Shown here: positions 19,957-31,580 of the stretch, piece by piece
How the letters are laid out: every line of letters begins with the position of its first letter
Numbering within the stretch: the first letter of the stretch is position 1
Source of the DNA: Anthoceros angustus
Lineage: Eukaryota; Streptophyta; Anthocerotopsida; Anthocerotales; Anthocerotaceae
DNA length: 64,000 nt
Direction of reading: 5' to 3'
Assembly: GCA_010909165.1 (NCBI GenBank)
Contig: MU008202.1
Span: 310,001-374,000 of the forward strand
Translations under genes and position numbers: made by a program
The notes under the pieces: generated by a model
What the model saw: only the letters and a program-made list of their open reading frames with translations
What the model was told of the DNA's origin: nothing
Databases searched by the model: none

Positions 19957-22900
19957 ATGGCAAGCGGGGCGTCGTTTTTGGGGGAGGCTTCGTTTCCGAC
20001 TGCTTCTGTTACAGGGGGGGCCACTGTTCATGGACCCTTGCCTACTCGGTCGGGGAGTAGCAGGGGGCGGCGGGGGGGAAGGATTCACTCCGGGCCTCGT
20101 GCTGCGCACGAAACGCAGGAGCAGGCGTGGGGCACAGCTGTGCAGAGGGTTGCGCTCCCGGGGTCTGGAAGGGGAGGTGCATGCGTGGGAGGAGGGGTGT
20201 ATGTGAGGCCGGGGCCGGGGGCTGGAGTGGCCACCGCTCTGCACCAGAACGAGCATTTGCAAGGAGGGCTCAGTGCTGAGTTTTGTGGGCGGAGGTCGAC
20301 CAGGCTTGTGTCCAAGTTTCACCATGGCCGCCAAAAGCTGTATCTGGGGAAGCATTCGACCGAAGCTGATGCGGCTTTGCAGGAGGTTTTCAGCCTGCCG
20401 TCTTCAGCTGGGACAGGGCCCTTGCTTAACAGGTGGTCTCACAAGCTTGTTGGGCTGGAGGACTTTCCTTACATGTTGCGGGAGCTTGGGAATAAAGGGG
20501 AGTGGGAGAAGGCGCTCAAGAGTTTCGACTGGATGGTGTCGCAGCAGAGTATCAGGGGTGAGTGGAGTAAGTTGGCTAGCATTATGATCTCCACTCTTGG
20601 GAGGTTGGGGAAGGTGGATCTGGCTCAGAAGGTGTTTGATAAGGCTGTGGCAGCGGGATTCGGGAAGAATGTGTATGCCTTTTCTGCGCTTGTGAGTGCG
20701 TACGGTCGGAGTGGGAGGTGTAGGGAAGCTTTGGATGTGTTTCAGGCCATGAAGAAGGCTGGGTGTCCTCCAAATTTGATCACCTATAACTCAATTATTG
20801 ATGCCTGTGGGAAGGGTGGTGTGGATCTGAACAAGGCCCTTGAGATCTTTGATGAGATGCAGAGGGAGGGTGTTGAACCTGATCGCATCACCTTCAATTC
20901 TTTGATTGCTGTTTGCAGCCGAGGCAGTCTCTGGGAGGAGTCGCAAAGAGTCTTCGCCGAGATGCAACGACGAGGGATTGAACAAGACATTTTCACTTAC
21001 AATACGTTGGTAGATGCTGTTTGCAAGGGTGGCCAGATGGACATCGCAGCCTCCATAGTAGCAACCATGCGGCAGAAGGGTATTATGCCGAATGTCGTTA
21101 CCTACAGTACTATGATAGATGGGTATGGGAAAATTGGGTGTTTTGACGAGGCTATAAGGGTGTATCATGAGATGAAAGATGCTGGGATACGCCCTGATCG
21201 TGTTTCATACAATACTCTGCTTGACATCTACGCCAAGTTGGGCATGTTTGAGGAAGCTCTCACTATTTGCAAAGAGATGGAGAGAGCAGGCTGGAAAACT
21301 GACGTTGTAACTTATAATGCCCTCATTGATGCGTACGGGAAGCAGGGCAAGTATAGGGAGGCAGCCAGTCTCTTTAGCAGAATGAAGGACGAAGGCCTCG
21401 TCCCGAATGTGCTGACATATTCAGCTTTGATTTATGCATTCTCTAAAGGAGGCCTTCACCAAGAGGCCAGGCAGGTGTTCGAAGAATTCAGAGATGCAGG
21501 GTTGAAGCCAGATGTTGTACTCTATAGTGCCTTGATAGACGCTTTCTGTAAAAGCGGGTTAGTGGAGGAAGCAGTGCAGTTGCTTGAGGAGATGATGGCC
21601 GAGGGTATACAGCCCAATATTGTGACGTACAATTCCTTGATCGATGCGTATGGGCGAAGGGGCCAGGTAAGTGATTGCTTTGAGCATATTGGCTGACGTG
21701 GAATTAGGATGTGGTACAAGTGAGCCTCCTGCTCGTCATTTTAGCACTTCCCTGAAGTTCCAGTTAGCAGTCACTAGCTTTGTCAGAGATTCACGAAATA
21801 CCAGACAAGCATTCCTGTGACCAATGAGTCCATGCCTTTGGGACGTGCAGGTTGATTATGCATTGAGCACAATGGAGAGGATGAAAGGTGTTGGCATTGT
21901 TCCAGATTGTCGGACGTACAATTCAGTCATTTACGCATTTGGCAATGAATGTCGTGGTGAGCAACCTCTTCAAACACCCGAGCAGGTGCGGGCTAGGAGT
22001 ATAGAATTTGATATCCCACCGGTTCCAAGACCATTGGATGCACAAGGTGGCCAAGGGGATATCCTGGCAGCTGTTCGAGTTTTCCATGAGATGCAAGAGC
22101 TGGGCGTGAAGCCAAATGTAGTGACTTTTTCAGCTATTCTCAATGCGTGCAGGTGAGTTCACACTATCCTTTTGTTATGTGTTGGGTGCAACACGTTAGC
22201 TGCAAAGTCATCTGACCTGTGACAAATCGCTTCTCCACTCCCTGTCTCTGCAGCCGGTGTGCATCATTTGAGGAGGCATCCCTCTTGCTTGAAGAAATGC
22301 GCCTCTTTGACAGCCGTGTCTATGGAGTAGCCCATGGCTTGTTGATGGGAATGCGGGAGCAGGTTTGGCAAGAGGCTGAGGCCTTGTTTGATCAGATGTT
22401 CTTCATGGATCTCGCTACTGCCGGGGCGTTCTACAACGCCCTAACAGATGTGCTGTGGCATTTTGGTCAGGTATGTGGCTCGGTCTTTGCAACTTTGTAT
22501 ATTTCGTTACTGCAACTGACCTTTCTTCTAGAGATCCTTATGTTCCCCTGTGTCATGCAGAGAGAGGGAGCCCAAAAAGTAGTGGTAGCAGCTAAACGAC
22601 GTCAAGTGTGGGCCAATGCATGGTGGAGGTCCGAGCAGCAATTTTGTCTAGATTTGCATCTGATGTCTGTGGGAGCAGCTCAAGCCATGCTCCATGTTTG
22701 GCTCCTGCACATCCGAGGTCTGTTGTATGAGGGGCATGAGCTACCGAGACTGTTGAGGTACGTGTTGACACCTCTTAATTGTTCGGCTTGTCGAAGTTGA
22801 TTTCCAACCGACATGGTGGTAGATTGACGTTCATGACATCTGGCATGGCAGCATTCTGACAGGGTGGGGTAAGCACAGCAAAGTAGCGGGTGACAGCTCG

Positions 22901-23119
22901 GTGAAGCGAGCTGTTGAGGCTCATCTGGTAGACATCGGAGCGCCATTCCATGTCGCCAGACACAACGAAGGCAGACTAGTATCCGCAGGCCATGTAGTGG
23001 GAGCCTGGCTTCGCGAAGGTCGGACTGATCAATTTTTGCGCCTGCGAGACCAGGTCTGCAGAGTCAACAATAGGAGGGATTCCATGACCGATCCTCGGCT
23101 ACTATTGGCTACCGGGTGA
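19957..23119 (+). CDS. GUN1: GUN1, plastid PPR-SMR protein, spliced
   Basis: Inferred exons 19957-21666, 21851-22152, 22254-22470, 22561-22757 and 22852-23119 are all GT-AG and in phase, giving about 897 residues, close to Arabidopsis GUN1 (about 918). ATG 19957 opens a Gly/Ser/Arg-rich N-terminus that fits a transit peptide. From about residue 210, P-type PPR motifs of 35 residues run without gaps ([80 protein letters not shown]). Exons 2-5 carry the GUN1-specific region: [58 protein letters not shown] and the SMR domain ([10 protein letters not shown]). Family knowledge: GUN1 is central to chloroplast-to-nucleus retrograde signalling and interacts with plastid protein homeostasis and tetrapyrrole enzymes. 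The gene looks intact, unlike its mosaic PPR neighbour. Confidence 0.95.
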
Positions 23120-23358
23120 ACGACGAGGCGACGACGAGTCAGCACGCCTTTCTCTAATCTTCCCCCTCGAAGCTGTGTATATATATATAATATCTCACCT
23201 TTAAATTTTGTATGTGACACCTGGGAAGCTGTGTGCCACAAATTCTACTTATTTTCTGCTCCGGGTACCTCTACTCTTCATGTGTACATGTGGATGGGTA
23301 AATTTTGCAGTCTCTACCAGGTGTACATTCGGTGAGAACTAATCTTCTTGACTGAGGA

Positions 23359-23595
23359 AGAAAGATGTCAAGGATTTGGTTGGTTTGGTTCCCATGGGAA
23401 GCCTTCTCTGCTGTACCCTTTCATAGATAAGAGAGCTGAAGAAAGATACCAAGGATATGGTTGGTTTGGTTCCATGGGAGGCCTTCTCTACTACACTCTT
23501 TCATAGATAGGAGAGCTGATGAAAGATATCAAGGATATGGTTGGTTTGGTTCCCATGGGAGACCTCCCCTACTAGACCCTTAGAGCTGAAGTCCC
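23359..23595. repeat. 80-bp tandem repeat, about 2.9 copies
   Basis: Three successive units begin AAAGAT at 23361, 23442 and 23522. Each contains a CAAGGAT-TGGTTGGTTTGGTT core, CCATGGGA and a CTTTCATAGATA-AGAGAGCTGA end. Units differ by a few substitutions and small indels, so this is an older array than the PPR mosaic. Confidence 0.85.
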
Positions 23596-23711
23596 GAGAA
23601 CGCTTAATCTACTCGTGCTGCGTAGTTCAACTCACACTGTGAATGTCTGTGTATTTCTTTCACACACGGGTTGCACTTGAGACCTTTGAGTGTCCGCGAA
23701 TGTGGTGGGAA

Positions 23712-23812
23712 ACATGTCAGATTTTACAACACCAAAAACAGACATGTCCCCGCATTAGGTGGCAGCATGTCAGATTTTTCAATACAAAAACAGACATCTG
23801 TAGGCACATCCA
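23712..23812. repeat. Two direct copies of a ~55-bp unit
   Basis: ACATGTCAGATTTTACAACA followed by CAAAAACAGACATGTCC is repeated as GCATGTCAGATTTTTCAATA with ACAAAAACAGACATCTG. It is a short imperfect direct repeat in non-coding DNA. Confidence 0.7.
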
Positions 23813-24149
23813 AGAGCACAAAGATTCTACAATATGCCTCTCTACCACGGCGTCTACCTATGGTTCTGTTGAATTAGAGGCGCTCACGCTGAGCTTCCTC
23901 TCCACGACCTCGGCCAATGCGAGGTCCCGTGGACTCCTATCCACCAGCCGTTCTGTCACTGACCGCCTCACTGAGACCAGGCAATGTACAGCGTATTCTC
24001 CGAATATCCAAGCTTCTGGCCGGCAGCATTGGCAGCAGGCCAATTTTGAAGACTGCTCAAATAGTTTGGCCTACCGCTTCATAGTTATGGAGCTGTTATT
24101 TTTCGTTTGAAAATTTGTTGCGGCCACTATGAAAGTCTTCTGTTCCAAA

Positions 24150-24212
24150 CTTGGTGAGCAAGTGCTTTGTGTTGTGCTGTTGAGCAAGCAAGTGCTTTGT
24201 GTTGTGCTGTTT
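24150..24212. repeat. Short direct repeat
   Basis: GAGCAAGTGCTTTGTGTTG followed by TGCTGTT occurs twice, separated by a few bases. There is no coding context. Confidence 0.75.
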
Positions 24213-24819
24213 TGGCGATGATGTTTCGCCTCACAACAACTCACATTGTGAGGCGACCACACCGAGCATAGATGCTCTTCTCCGGGCACATAGCTGTAGA
24301 GTTCGTGCGAGACATTGAAAAATATGACCGAAAGGAATGAGGGCCCACATTTTTCCATAACACGAGAGAGTAGAGCAAGACATAGTAGCAATTGTGAAAT
24401 TGAGAACAGGTCCCAGATTTTTCCTGATCGCTAAAGACCGGTAATTGCAACAAAAAAAGCCCTTCGGCGTTCTGGGGTGAAGTGCAAGGTCGGTAGTAAT
24501 CACTGCCCTAACGTCAGTCAGTCTCTGATAATTTCCCCCAATTATTTCACCGCGAAATCTCGTGAATAATTCCCAATTCGCAGAGCATCGCATACCGCTG
24601 TCCGCAGCGTCCCACCAAAATGTGATTCCTGTCTTATCCTCCTATGAAAATCCCGGAAATAGAGTGACCGTTCTACGGTGATTATCACGGTCTATGTGTA
24701 AGCCCTTTTTGTCAAATCGCAAAAAAATGTTGATTTTCGTTCTATTTAAATTAGACAGGACATGTAAGAATCTCACCCCCCGTAACAGCCTGTTCATTAC
24801 AACTCTTCGTCCCACCCTT

Positions 24820-26600
24820 CTAAGCTTTCTTTACTCGCATGTTTTCATTAGAAGCCTTACCTGTGAGCTTGCCCTCTGATGAAATATCACCATATGGATA
24901 TGAGTCAAGAGGCCCATCAGGAATATTTGCGGGAGGCTTCTCAGCTGCAGCTCCAAGCAAATTAATATCCCCAACATTAAAGCCCATTGCACCCAAACCA
25001 TTTAGCTGCGACTTTGAACCGATGGTCGGAACGTGGCTCCATGCTGCGTGGAGGCAATCTGTTTCGCAACTACCGAATCGCTCTTTCACCTCAGGTCCTG
25101 TGGCATCAACACCAGTAGTAACTTTGTCAAGGTCCACCTTATAAATGGAATTGGCCTCTTCAACTCCCAAGGAAACCTTCGTGGATGAGTTAGATCCATT
25201 AGCACCATTCTCACCGGACTCAGCTTTCACTTTCAGAAGCTCCTTACCCTCATCAGCAATTGTTGCAACTACTTCAAATAAGAGCAAGGGCCTGTTACTC
25301 TCACTCTGTGCCAGATCACGGAAGGGCGAGTGTTGAGACTCGATGTTGATCGCAAGTCACTGGACAGATAGGATTGGAGTAGCAAGACGTGCATGATGGT
25401 GGCTGATCACCCTCAGGAGATCCAGTATTATCACCTCCTCCAAATGTCACGTGATGATATAAGAGACTGCAAGGGAGAAGCTAGAGTCTCTCACAGCGAG
25501 GAGATTTTAGGACAGGCTTCCATTGAGTTTCCACCTTCACCTGAAGATACTCCTCAGTGTGGTGTCTTCACAAAGCAGGACACCAAAATCTGTCATCAAA
25601 TGAGGCTCAGGAGGACCTGTGGTAGCTTACAGAGATAAAGAAAACAATGGCAATAAGAGGAACATGTGAAGATTTAAAGGCCACCAACCAGAAGTCCCTG
25701 ATTTTTCGGATCAATGGCATCAAAAAACACTCTGCGATGCAGTCTGTGCTGCTCAACACTGGGGTTTTTGGCCAAGACTTTGCACATATTAGCTACGATA
25801 TGCTGCACATCACAGGAACCAGACATGGATAATCAGAGACCATTGCAAATCTTCACAGCTAGTTTCCATGCTTCAATGAGCAATTCCCTCAGGACTTTGA
25901 GCTACAGCATGGCAAACACTGACCTTTATTTTCTTGACATCCAAATGGCTGATGCCAAAATGACTTTGAATTCGCCATTGGCTTTTTTGAGTCAAATTGC
26001 GAAAAACACTAACAGTGTACTTGTAATTCAAGACGTGCACGGCCTCCCGATCAACTCCCCTGATAACAGTGGGAGACCACAATCCAACATGCTGCAAGAA
26101 ACAGACAAGTTAGGATGTATGCATCTGCCTCCCCACCCCAAGAGTATAAAGTAAAGCAATTGCATTCAGACACCCAGAGAAGAGATAAGAAACAATATTG
26201 ATGTACCAGTACAACACAACTAGTGACACCCTCAATACAAGACATGGCACACACCTCTACGGTACCAGAAACGTCAGAGAAAATTTGTAAAAATCTGCAT
26301 CCTTTAACACCAGAAGTTAGAACACCAGTCCATCTCTGCTAATCATGCCAGTTCCTGCCTCTGGAGATCGATTACTGCTACTCCACATCCCCTTTCAAGA
26401 AGGGGAACTGGAACCCACAATCAACTTACACAATTCAAGAGAGAAAATTACCTCTCGACCATGAAGTGTCAGCATGACAATTCCAAATCCACCAGCAATG
26501 ATCCACTTCTGAGTGGAAAATCCGAGCAGCTCCATGAACACGCAAATAGCTGAACCCAAACTGACGTATAAACTGTGTTCCCTATGAACTGCACTCCAAC
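24820..26600 (-). pseudogene. MscS-like channel (MSL2/MSL3 type), 5'-truncated and frameshifted
   Basis: Exons recognised on the minus strand: 26600-26452 (pore-lining helix region, VFMELLGFSTQKWIIAGGFG, as in plastid MSL2/3), 26294-26255, 26091-25924 ([20 protein letters not shown] and [13 protein letters not shown]), 25802-25689 (VANMCKVLAKNP, LHRRVFFDAIDPKNQ), 25589-25535 (ILVSCFVKTPH), about 25437-25365 (VIILDLLRVISHHHARLATP) and a Ser/Glu-rich C-terminal tail ending at 24820. MSL2/3 are inner-envelope plastid channels that relieve osmotic stress and affect plastid division. The 26294-26255 exon is 40 nt, whereas the equivalent Arabidopsis segment (ILTNFL...SGTVE) needs about 111. The 25589-25535 exon has lost two bases after KTPH, and the exon after it lacks a GT donor. 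All N-terminal transmembrane exons are missing at the boundary with the repeat block. It is non-functional as assembled; sequence errors could explain part of the damage. Confidence 0.85.
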
Positions 26601-26884
26601 CTGTAAAAGAAATCAGAGGGACACAAGTCGGTAAGGCTTGACACTTTTGAGCCCACGAATTGCCAAGTAAAAGAAGGATAAAATGGCCAGACTAATCAAA
26701 TGGGATGCACGAACATTTCTAGTTTCTTGGCACCCTTGACGCTTGTGGACCGTAAGCTCTCCCCCTTAGAAGGTAACGAGCTAGTTTTTTTGTTTTTTTG
26801 TTAGTGTGGAGTGAGAAATAACACGAGAAAAGGGAAATAAGACCGGAACGGGTAAGAAGGGGACGATCGCCCGTAAGGACAGGG

Positions 26885-27010
26885 GGACTCCGGACCTCAC
26901 TCCGGACTAGACCGGGTGACTCCGGACCACACTCCGGAGCGGCCTGAGGGACTACGGACCGCACTCCGGAGTAGACCTGGGTGAGTCTGGACTCCACTCC
27001 GGAGTAAGTC
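26885..27010. repeat. CCGGA-containing minisatellite
   Basis: Repeated words of the type ACTCCGGACC and CACTCCGGAGT at 20-40 bp spacing near the left edge of the plus-strand retroelement-like block. Confidence 0.65.
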
Positions 27011-27836
27011 GCGATAAGTACGCCAGGAAAGGTAACTTTGGGTCGGGGAGCGTATTTTGGCAAGGGGTGCCACGTGGACGGTGCTAAGAGGGGGATGTGC
27101 ATGCACGGACCGTAGGCTGCGCGGCCGTTATGGGTGGTAACCACGCCCGTACATGCGCCGTAGTAAGGCTAGAGTACGCGGCGCCAAGCAAGTAAAAGAT
27201 AAAGCTAGAGGCAATGCGTGACTCGATTGGCAGCGAAGGACGCCTCCCACGCCTTTGCCATTCTCGACGCTGGTGCCGAGAGAAGGCCATTCTCGACTAA
27301 CTTCGGCTTTAGCCGCCGCCCAGCACCCTGCTCTTTGGCGCTATCTCTCTCGGCGTTCAAGCCCAATTACGAGCGGCCATCGCCTCCGAACCGAGCGCTC
27401 TTTACGGCGGAATTTGGCAGAAGTCTTGGCGCCCACCACCTCACAGCAGCACACCAACCAGCGCGAGGGTATGGGACCCAAGAAGGCGGCGGAGGCCTGG
27501 GAGCCGTGGCGCCTGGTGGAGAAGAACATTGTCACCAAGCGCCACCTGTGATGGACTCGTCAAGGCGGAGAGAGTGCAAGAATGGCACCTAGACATTTTC
27601 CAGCGGTGTGCACTGACAACAGGGCTCGTCCGGAGTACGCCCAAGATGTTGGCGGTGGCCAACAAACGGTCCGCCCAAAAGCTTGAGGAGGACCCAGGAG
27701 ATGGACTGGAGGTCCCGAGGGCGGTCTACAACCGCGGAATGGGAGGAGATCGCTATGAGTCGAGCTCTTAAGGTGAAATCAAGATGGAGGCGGCAAGGGC
27801 GGTGTTTGAGGCCGGGACGCCGGGCCCCTCAAATGG

Positions 27837-28370
27837 GTGGCTAATGCTTGGACTACCGGACAGGGTGAGGGCGGTGGCAAGATCATCGTCCATTGGAACA
27901 TGCTCACCAAGGTGGATCACCTTGGTGACAATTTGCTTGTATTCCTCCACGCCCTGCAGAGAGGGAAGAGGGTCGACTGGGGAAGGATCATCCTCGCCAG
28001 AGTTAATCAGGAGGCGAGGAAGTTGCGAAACGAGCGGCCGCCCCCATCAGCGCTGTCTCCGTTCATCATCCATGTGTGGGGGCACCTTAACCTCCTGAGG
28101 GAGCGAGAAGAGGAGCGAGCGCTCCGAAAGGGGTTGGTGACCCTTCCCGAGACGAAGGGTCGTCCTCCCAAGACCAGGCGGGTCCAGGACGAGGAGGATT
28201 GGGAGGGGATTCCGGACTCCATACGACTGGAACGGACCCCCTCGCCGCCCCGGGAAGTTTGGGAAGAAATTCCCGCTTCCCTTCTCTTAGTCTCCACCGG
28301 AGTACCCTACGCCGGAGGAGACTGCAGCAGGGAGGGAGCTGGTGGTCGCAGTACCAACAAGCGAACTTGA
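27837..28370 (+). CDS. Gag-related protein of the plus element
   Basis: An open frame of about 178 codons with a helical N-terminal half (TKVDHLGDNLLVFLHALQRG, VDWGRIILARVNQEARKL, SALSPFIIHVWGHLNLL). This pattern resembles the so-called putative plant transposon protein domain found in retroelement gag-like ORFs. A basic and proline-rich tail follows (IRLERTPSPPREVWEEIP). The inverted element at about 40.2-40.5 kb contains a decayed equivalent, including an IRLEQTP segment. Start codon use is uncertain because the frame begins mid-domain; an upstream part in other frames (27.53-27.77 kb, MLAVANKRSAQKLEEDP) probably belongs to it through a frameshift. Confidence 0.5.
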   Translation: MANAWTTGQGEGGGKIIVHWNMLTKVDHLGDNLLVFLHALQRGKRVDWGRIILARVNQEARKLRNERPPPSALSPFIIHVWGHLNLLREREEERALRKGLVTLPETKGRPPKTRRVQDEEDWEGIPDSIRLERTPSPPREVWEEIPASLLLVSTGVPYAGGDCSREGAGGRSTNKRT

Positions 28371-28816
28371 TGGCCTCTAGAGCACCGAACCCTCACGGAC
28401 CAGAGGTAAAGAAGAGGAAGACGGCCTCCACCACCATACCCAGGACTGGTTTTGGCCCCTTCCGCCTGCCGAATTGAGAGAGCGTAGGGAGGCAAGTGAG
28501 GAGGGCGGAGCGAGATGCGCCTGTGAGCGGGGACATCGGCAAAGAACCCCACCCCGAGCCTGCTTTGTCACCAAGAACCCTCACCACCTCCGGACCCCAA
28601 GAGAAGGCGGCGAGAAGGAGTTAGCAGCCAAGAGGGCTAAGGAGGTGGAAGCCCCATCAGAATACCTGTGACCCGAGGGTCCCGATTGGGTCCGAGTCCT
28701 AGTCCGCCTCCCGACTGGTTTGGCGGTTCCCACCCGACCGGTGCATTTCAGCCCTTGGCCGGACTTCACGGGATCTCCGCGGCCGTGGAAGAGACCAGGA
28801 GAGTCAAGCACCGTCA

Positions 28817-29185
28817 GTGGAGCTGGGGTCTCTGGAACCAGCAGAGAAGGCCCAGGAAGTGGAGGCCACCACAAGACGAATGGTGGAGCTTCAAGGCCAG
28901 GCGGAGGCGGCCCAAGTGGCCAAGAGAAAGGCGGAGACCCTGGCTAGAGTCGAGGAGGAGAAGCGCCGGGCGGCCGAATCTGAGGCCAGGTCCGCCCAAC
29001 AAGACTGGGCTAGGGTGCTTCAGCTGTGTGAACAGCTGAAGAACGCGCAGGAGGCACAAGCAAAGGCAGAGGACCTTTGTAGGCGGAGGGGAGCGGCCCA
29101 GGAAGAGACAGAGGAGGCGAGAAGGCAGGCGAAGAGGGCCAAGGCCGAGATGCCTGGCAGAAACACTGTCTGGAGGCCCAAGTGA
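28817..29185 (+). CDS. Coiled-coil protein of the plus element
   Basis: About 122 codons, almost entirely Glu/Ala/Lys/Arg/Gln heptads (AAQVAKRKAETLARVEEEKR, LQLCEQLKNAQEAQAKAEDL), predicting one continuous coiled coil. The series continues in frameshifted form to 29.8 kb (for example LAELQEQAEEENAECQQRPQ). It has no enzyme motif. Long coiled-coil segments of this kind occur in gag-like ORFs of plant non-autonomous retroelements. It could not be recognised further. Confidence 0.5.
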   Translation: MELGSLEPAEKAQEVEATTRRMVELQGQAEAAQVAKRKAETLARVEEEKRRAAESEARSAQQDWARVLQLCEQLKNAQEAQAKAEDLCRRRGAAQEETEEARRQAKRAKAEMPGRNTVWRPK

Positions 29186-29611
29186 AGGGGGCGCTGGAGG
29201 CAGGGCCCCGCAAGACGGATAGGGACCACTATCATGGGATCTAACCGGTGGAGGAGGTGGTGGAGTAGCCGCTGCCAACCTCAAGGCCGAGCAAAGGGCG
29301 GAGCAGCACGGCAAGCCGTGAAAGAAGAGAAGGAGGCCAAGCACCCGGGAGATGGAAGATCTCCTGAAATGGCAGCACGGAGGAGCGCGCCAGAGCCGGA
29401 GGACCCATGAGACTCGAGCTACAGTGAAACGGTGGAGCTGGAATGGAATTCTCCAAGGAGAATCATGGACCACGAGCGAGATAGAGCGACTCCACTGCTG
29501 GAGGGTGGAGGAGAGTCGATGGTCGCGTGACATCGCCGAATTGGAGAAGGACTTGAGGAAGCCAGGCCGGAGCCGGATCACCGGAAAGGAGATGGTGGCC
29601 TCCGTGCAAGG

Positions 29612-30088
29612 ATGAATGGTGGGAGAGAGCTCGAGAGAGGAGCAGAATTGCTGGTCCCATCACATGGAAGGGGAACGCCAGCGTCATGGCGAAAGTTGGC
29701 CGAGCTCCAAGAACAGGCGGAGGAGGAGAACGCAGAGTGCCAGCAGAGGCCGCAGGAAGTGGCGGAGGCAGCCTTGGCCGCCTCGAGAGACTCCAACGGT
29801 CCAACCGGGCGAGCCTTGGCCGAGATTTCGCCATGCAGCCCCCAAAGACGCCTAACCGCCGAGCACCTTTGGAGGAGGGAATACCGGGTGCTCCGGGCCC
29901 ATGTGGAGGAGGCCATCAGGCAAATCGACTCGGACTTCGCCTACTACCATGCGGAGCTCCCTCATAATCGGAGGTCCTTTCTCACCCAAGCAGTTGAAGG
30001 ACCACCGAAGGATCGGAGGAAGGGGCCAGACGGCAAGCCAGGGGATAGCGCCCGCCACCGGAACCCTGGGGGCGCTGTTCGGAGATGA
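29612..30088 (+). CDS. Second coiled-coil/gag-like frame of the plus element
   Basis: About 158 codons: a coiled coil (AELQEQAEEENAECQQRPQE, VAEAALAASRD), then LWRREYRVLRAHVEEAIRQI and DSDFAYYHAELPHNRRSF, then a charged disordered tail. The WRREYRVLRAHVEEAI segment recurs in the inverted copy (about 38.6 kb minus, WQRYRVLGAYGRAIQQVGWD) and, broken, in the tandem duplicate at 30.85-31.1 kb. The function is unknown. Confidence 0.45.
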   Translation: MNGGRELERGAELLVPSHGRGTPASWRKLAELQEQAEEENAECQQRPQEVAEAALAASRDSNGPTGRALAEISPCSPQRRLTAEHLWRREYRVLRAHVEEAIRQIDSDFAYYHAELPHNRRSFLTQAVEGPPKDRRKGPDGKPGDSARHRNPGGAVRR

Positions 30089-30285
30089 GAGCAGCAATGG
30101 AGAAGGGGAGCACCGGACAGAGGGGCACGTGGTGGACACCACCAGACAAGAGGTAAGTCGCACCACAAGGGAAGAAGGGGAGGAGGCCCCGAGGGGCCGA
30201 GAAGTCAGGGGACCCAAGACGAGTGTGGGGTCCTGGATGAAGTGGACGAGAATGCTTCCGGGCGAGGGTTTTCGAGAACCACAGA

Positions 30286-30445
30286 CCGACTCGAGGTCCC
30301 GATCGGACCGAGGCCGGACCACGAGGTCCTGGGACTCAACGAGACCGGACCACAGGTCCGGACTGAGAGACCGGACCTCGAGGTCCGGACCAATCGACCG
30401 ACCTAAGGTCCGGACTCGGCAAGGCCGGACCCCGAGGTCCACGCA
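30286..30445. repeat. CCGGACCTCGAGGTCCGG palindromic minisatellite
   Basis: Repeats of GACC-GGACC-(T/C)CGAGGTCCGGAC at about 18-28 bp spacing. One unit, at 30371-30388, is a perfect 18-bp palindrome. The same motif recurs at 31405-31580 and, in the inverted block, at 37255-37400 and 38100-38260. Confidence 0.8.
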
Positions 30446-31404
30446 GAGGGGAAAGGGTGAGAGGAGATCCCGTCCGGCCTACCCAGGCTGAGCCTCTGGT
30501 GGACCCCGGGCAGAGGTGGACCCACCACAGTTAGAGAGGACTTGCACTGCGGTCATCAGTCAGGCCGCCTGTAGCTCAACCTACAGAGTCTCGGAAGGGG
30601 AGGAGCCAGCATCGATCATCCGATTAGGCGTGCAATCGCTGTGGCTAGGGATTGGGCCAGCGCTGTAGGAATCATGAGCACTCCACCCCACCGCCTGGAA
30701 AGGAGATGGTGGCCTCCGTGCAAGGATGAATGGTGGGAGAGAGCTCGAGAGAGGAGCAGAATTGCTGGTCCGGGAAGAAGGAAGGGGAACGCCTGGCCAT
30801 GGCTGAAGTTGGCCGAGGCCCAAAGAACGGGCGGGAGGAGGAGAACGCAGAGTGCCAGCAGAGGCCGCAGGAAGTGGCGGAGGCAGCCTTGGCCGCCGAG
30901 AGACTCAGCTGACTCCAACTCGGTGCCTTATGTCAGACGGCCATGCAGCCCCCAAGACGCCTAACCGCCGAGCACCTTTGAGGAGGGAATACCGGTGCCC
31001 GGGCCCATGTGGAGGAGGCCATCAGCAACCGACTCCTGACCACTACCATGGAGCTCCTCAATCGGAGGTCCTTTCTCACCCCCGACAGATTGAAGGACCA
31101 CCGGAAGGATCAGAGGAAGGGGGGCGAGACGAAGGCCCCGGGGATAGCGCCGCCACCGGAACCCTGGGGGCGCTGTTCGGAGATGAGAGCAGCAATGGAG
31201 AAGGGGAGCACCAGGACGAGAGGGATACGGTGGACACCACCAGACAAGAGGTAAGTCCGTCGCACCCCACAAGGGAAGAAGGGGAGGAGGCCCCCGAGGG
31301 GGTCAGAGAAGGAGAAGTCCAGGGGGACCCAAGACAGGCAGGGGGTCCGGTGGATGAAGACGGACCCCCGGAGAATGCTCTGGGCGAGGGTTTTCAGAAC
31401 CGCG

Positions 31405-31580
31405 AGACCGACTCGAGGTCCGGACTGGACCGAGGCTGACTCGAGGTCCGGACCGGACCGAGACCGGACCGAGGTCCGGACTGACCGAGACCGGACCCTG
31501 AGGTCCGGACTCCGGAATCGAGACTGGACCCTAAGGTCCGGACTCCGGAAGCAAGGCCGGACCCCGAGGTCCAGACGCAG
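31405..31580. repeat. CCGGACC/GAGGTCCGG minisatellite, second array
   Basis: Same unit as the array at 30.29-30.45 kb, in the tandem duplicate of that region. About seven imperfect copies of a GAGGTCCGGAC-containing unit. Confidence 0.8.

Larger units (their letters stand above)
23120..24819. other. Intergenic DNA between GUN1 and the MSL relic
   Basis: No coding segment is recognisable. Just after the GUN1 stop is an AT dinucleotide run (about 23177-23190), probably in the 3' untranslated region. The rest holds three short direct-repeat families (listed separately) and unremarkable sequence. Confidence 0.5.

Noticed and set aside
28814-29581. Minus-strand 255-codon frame
   Set aside because: It is antisense to the Glu/Ala/Arg coiled-coil frame of the plus element; its Leu/Pro/Ser-rich product has no domain.
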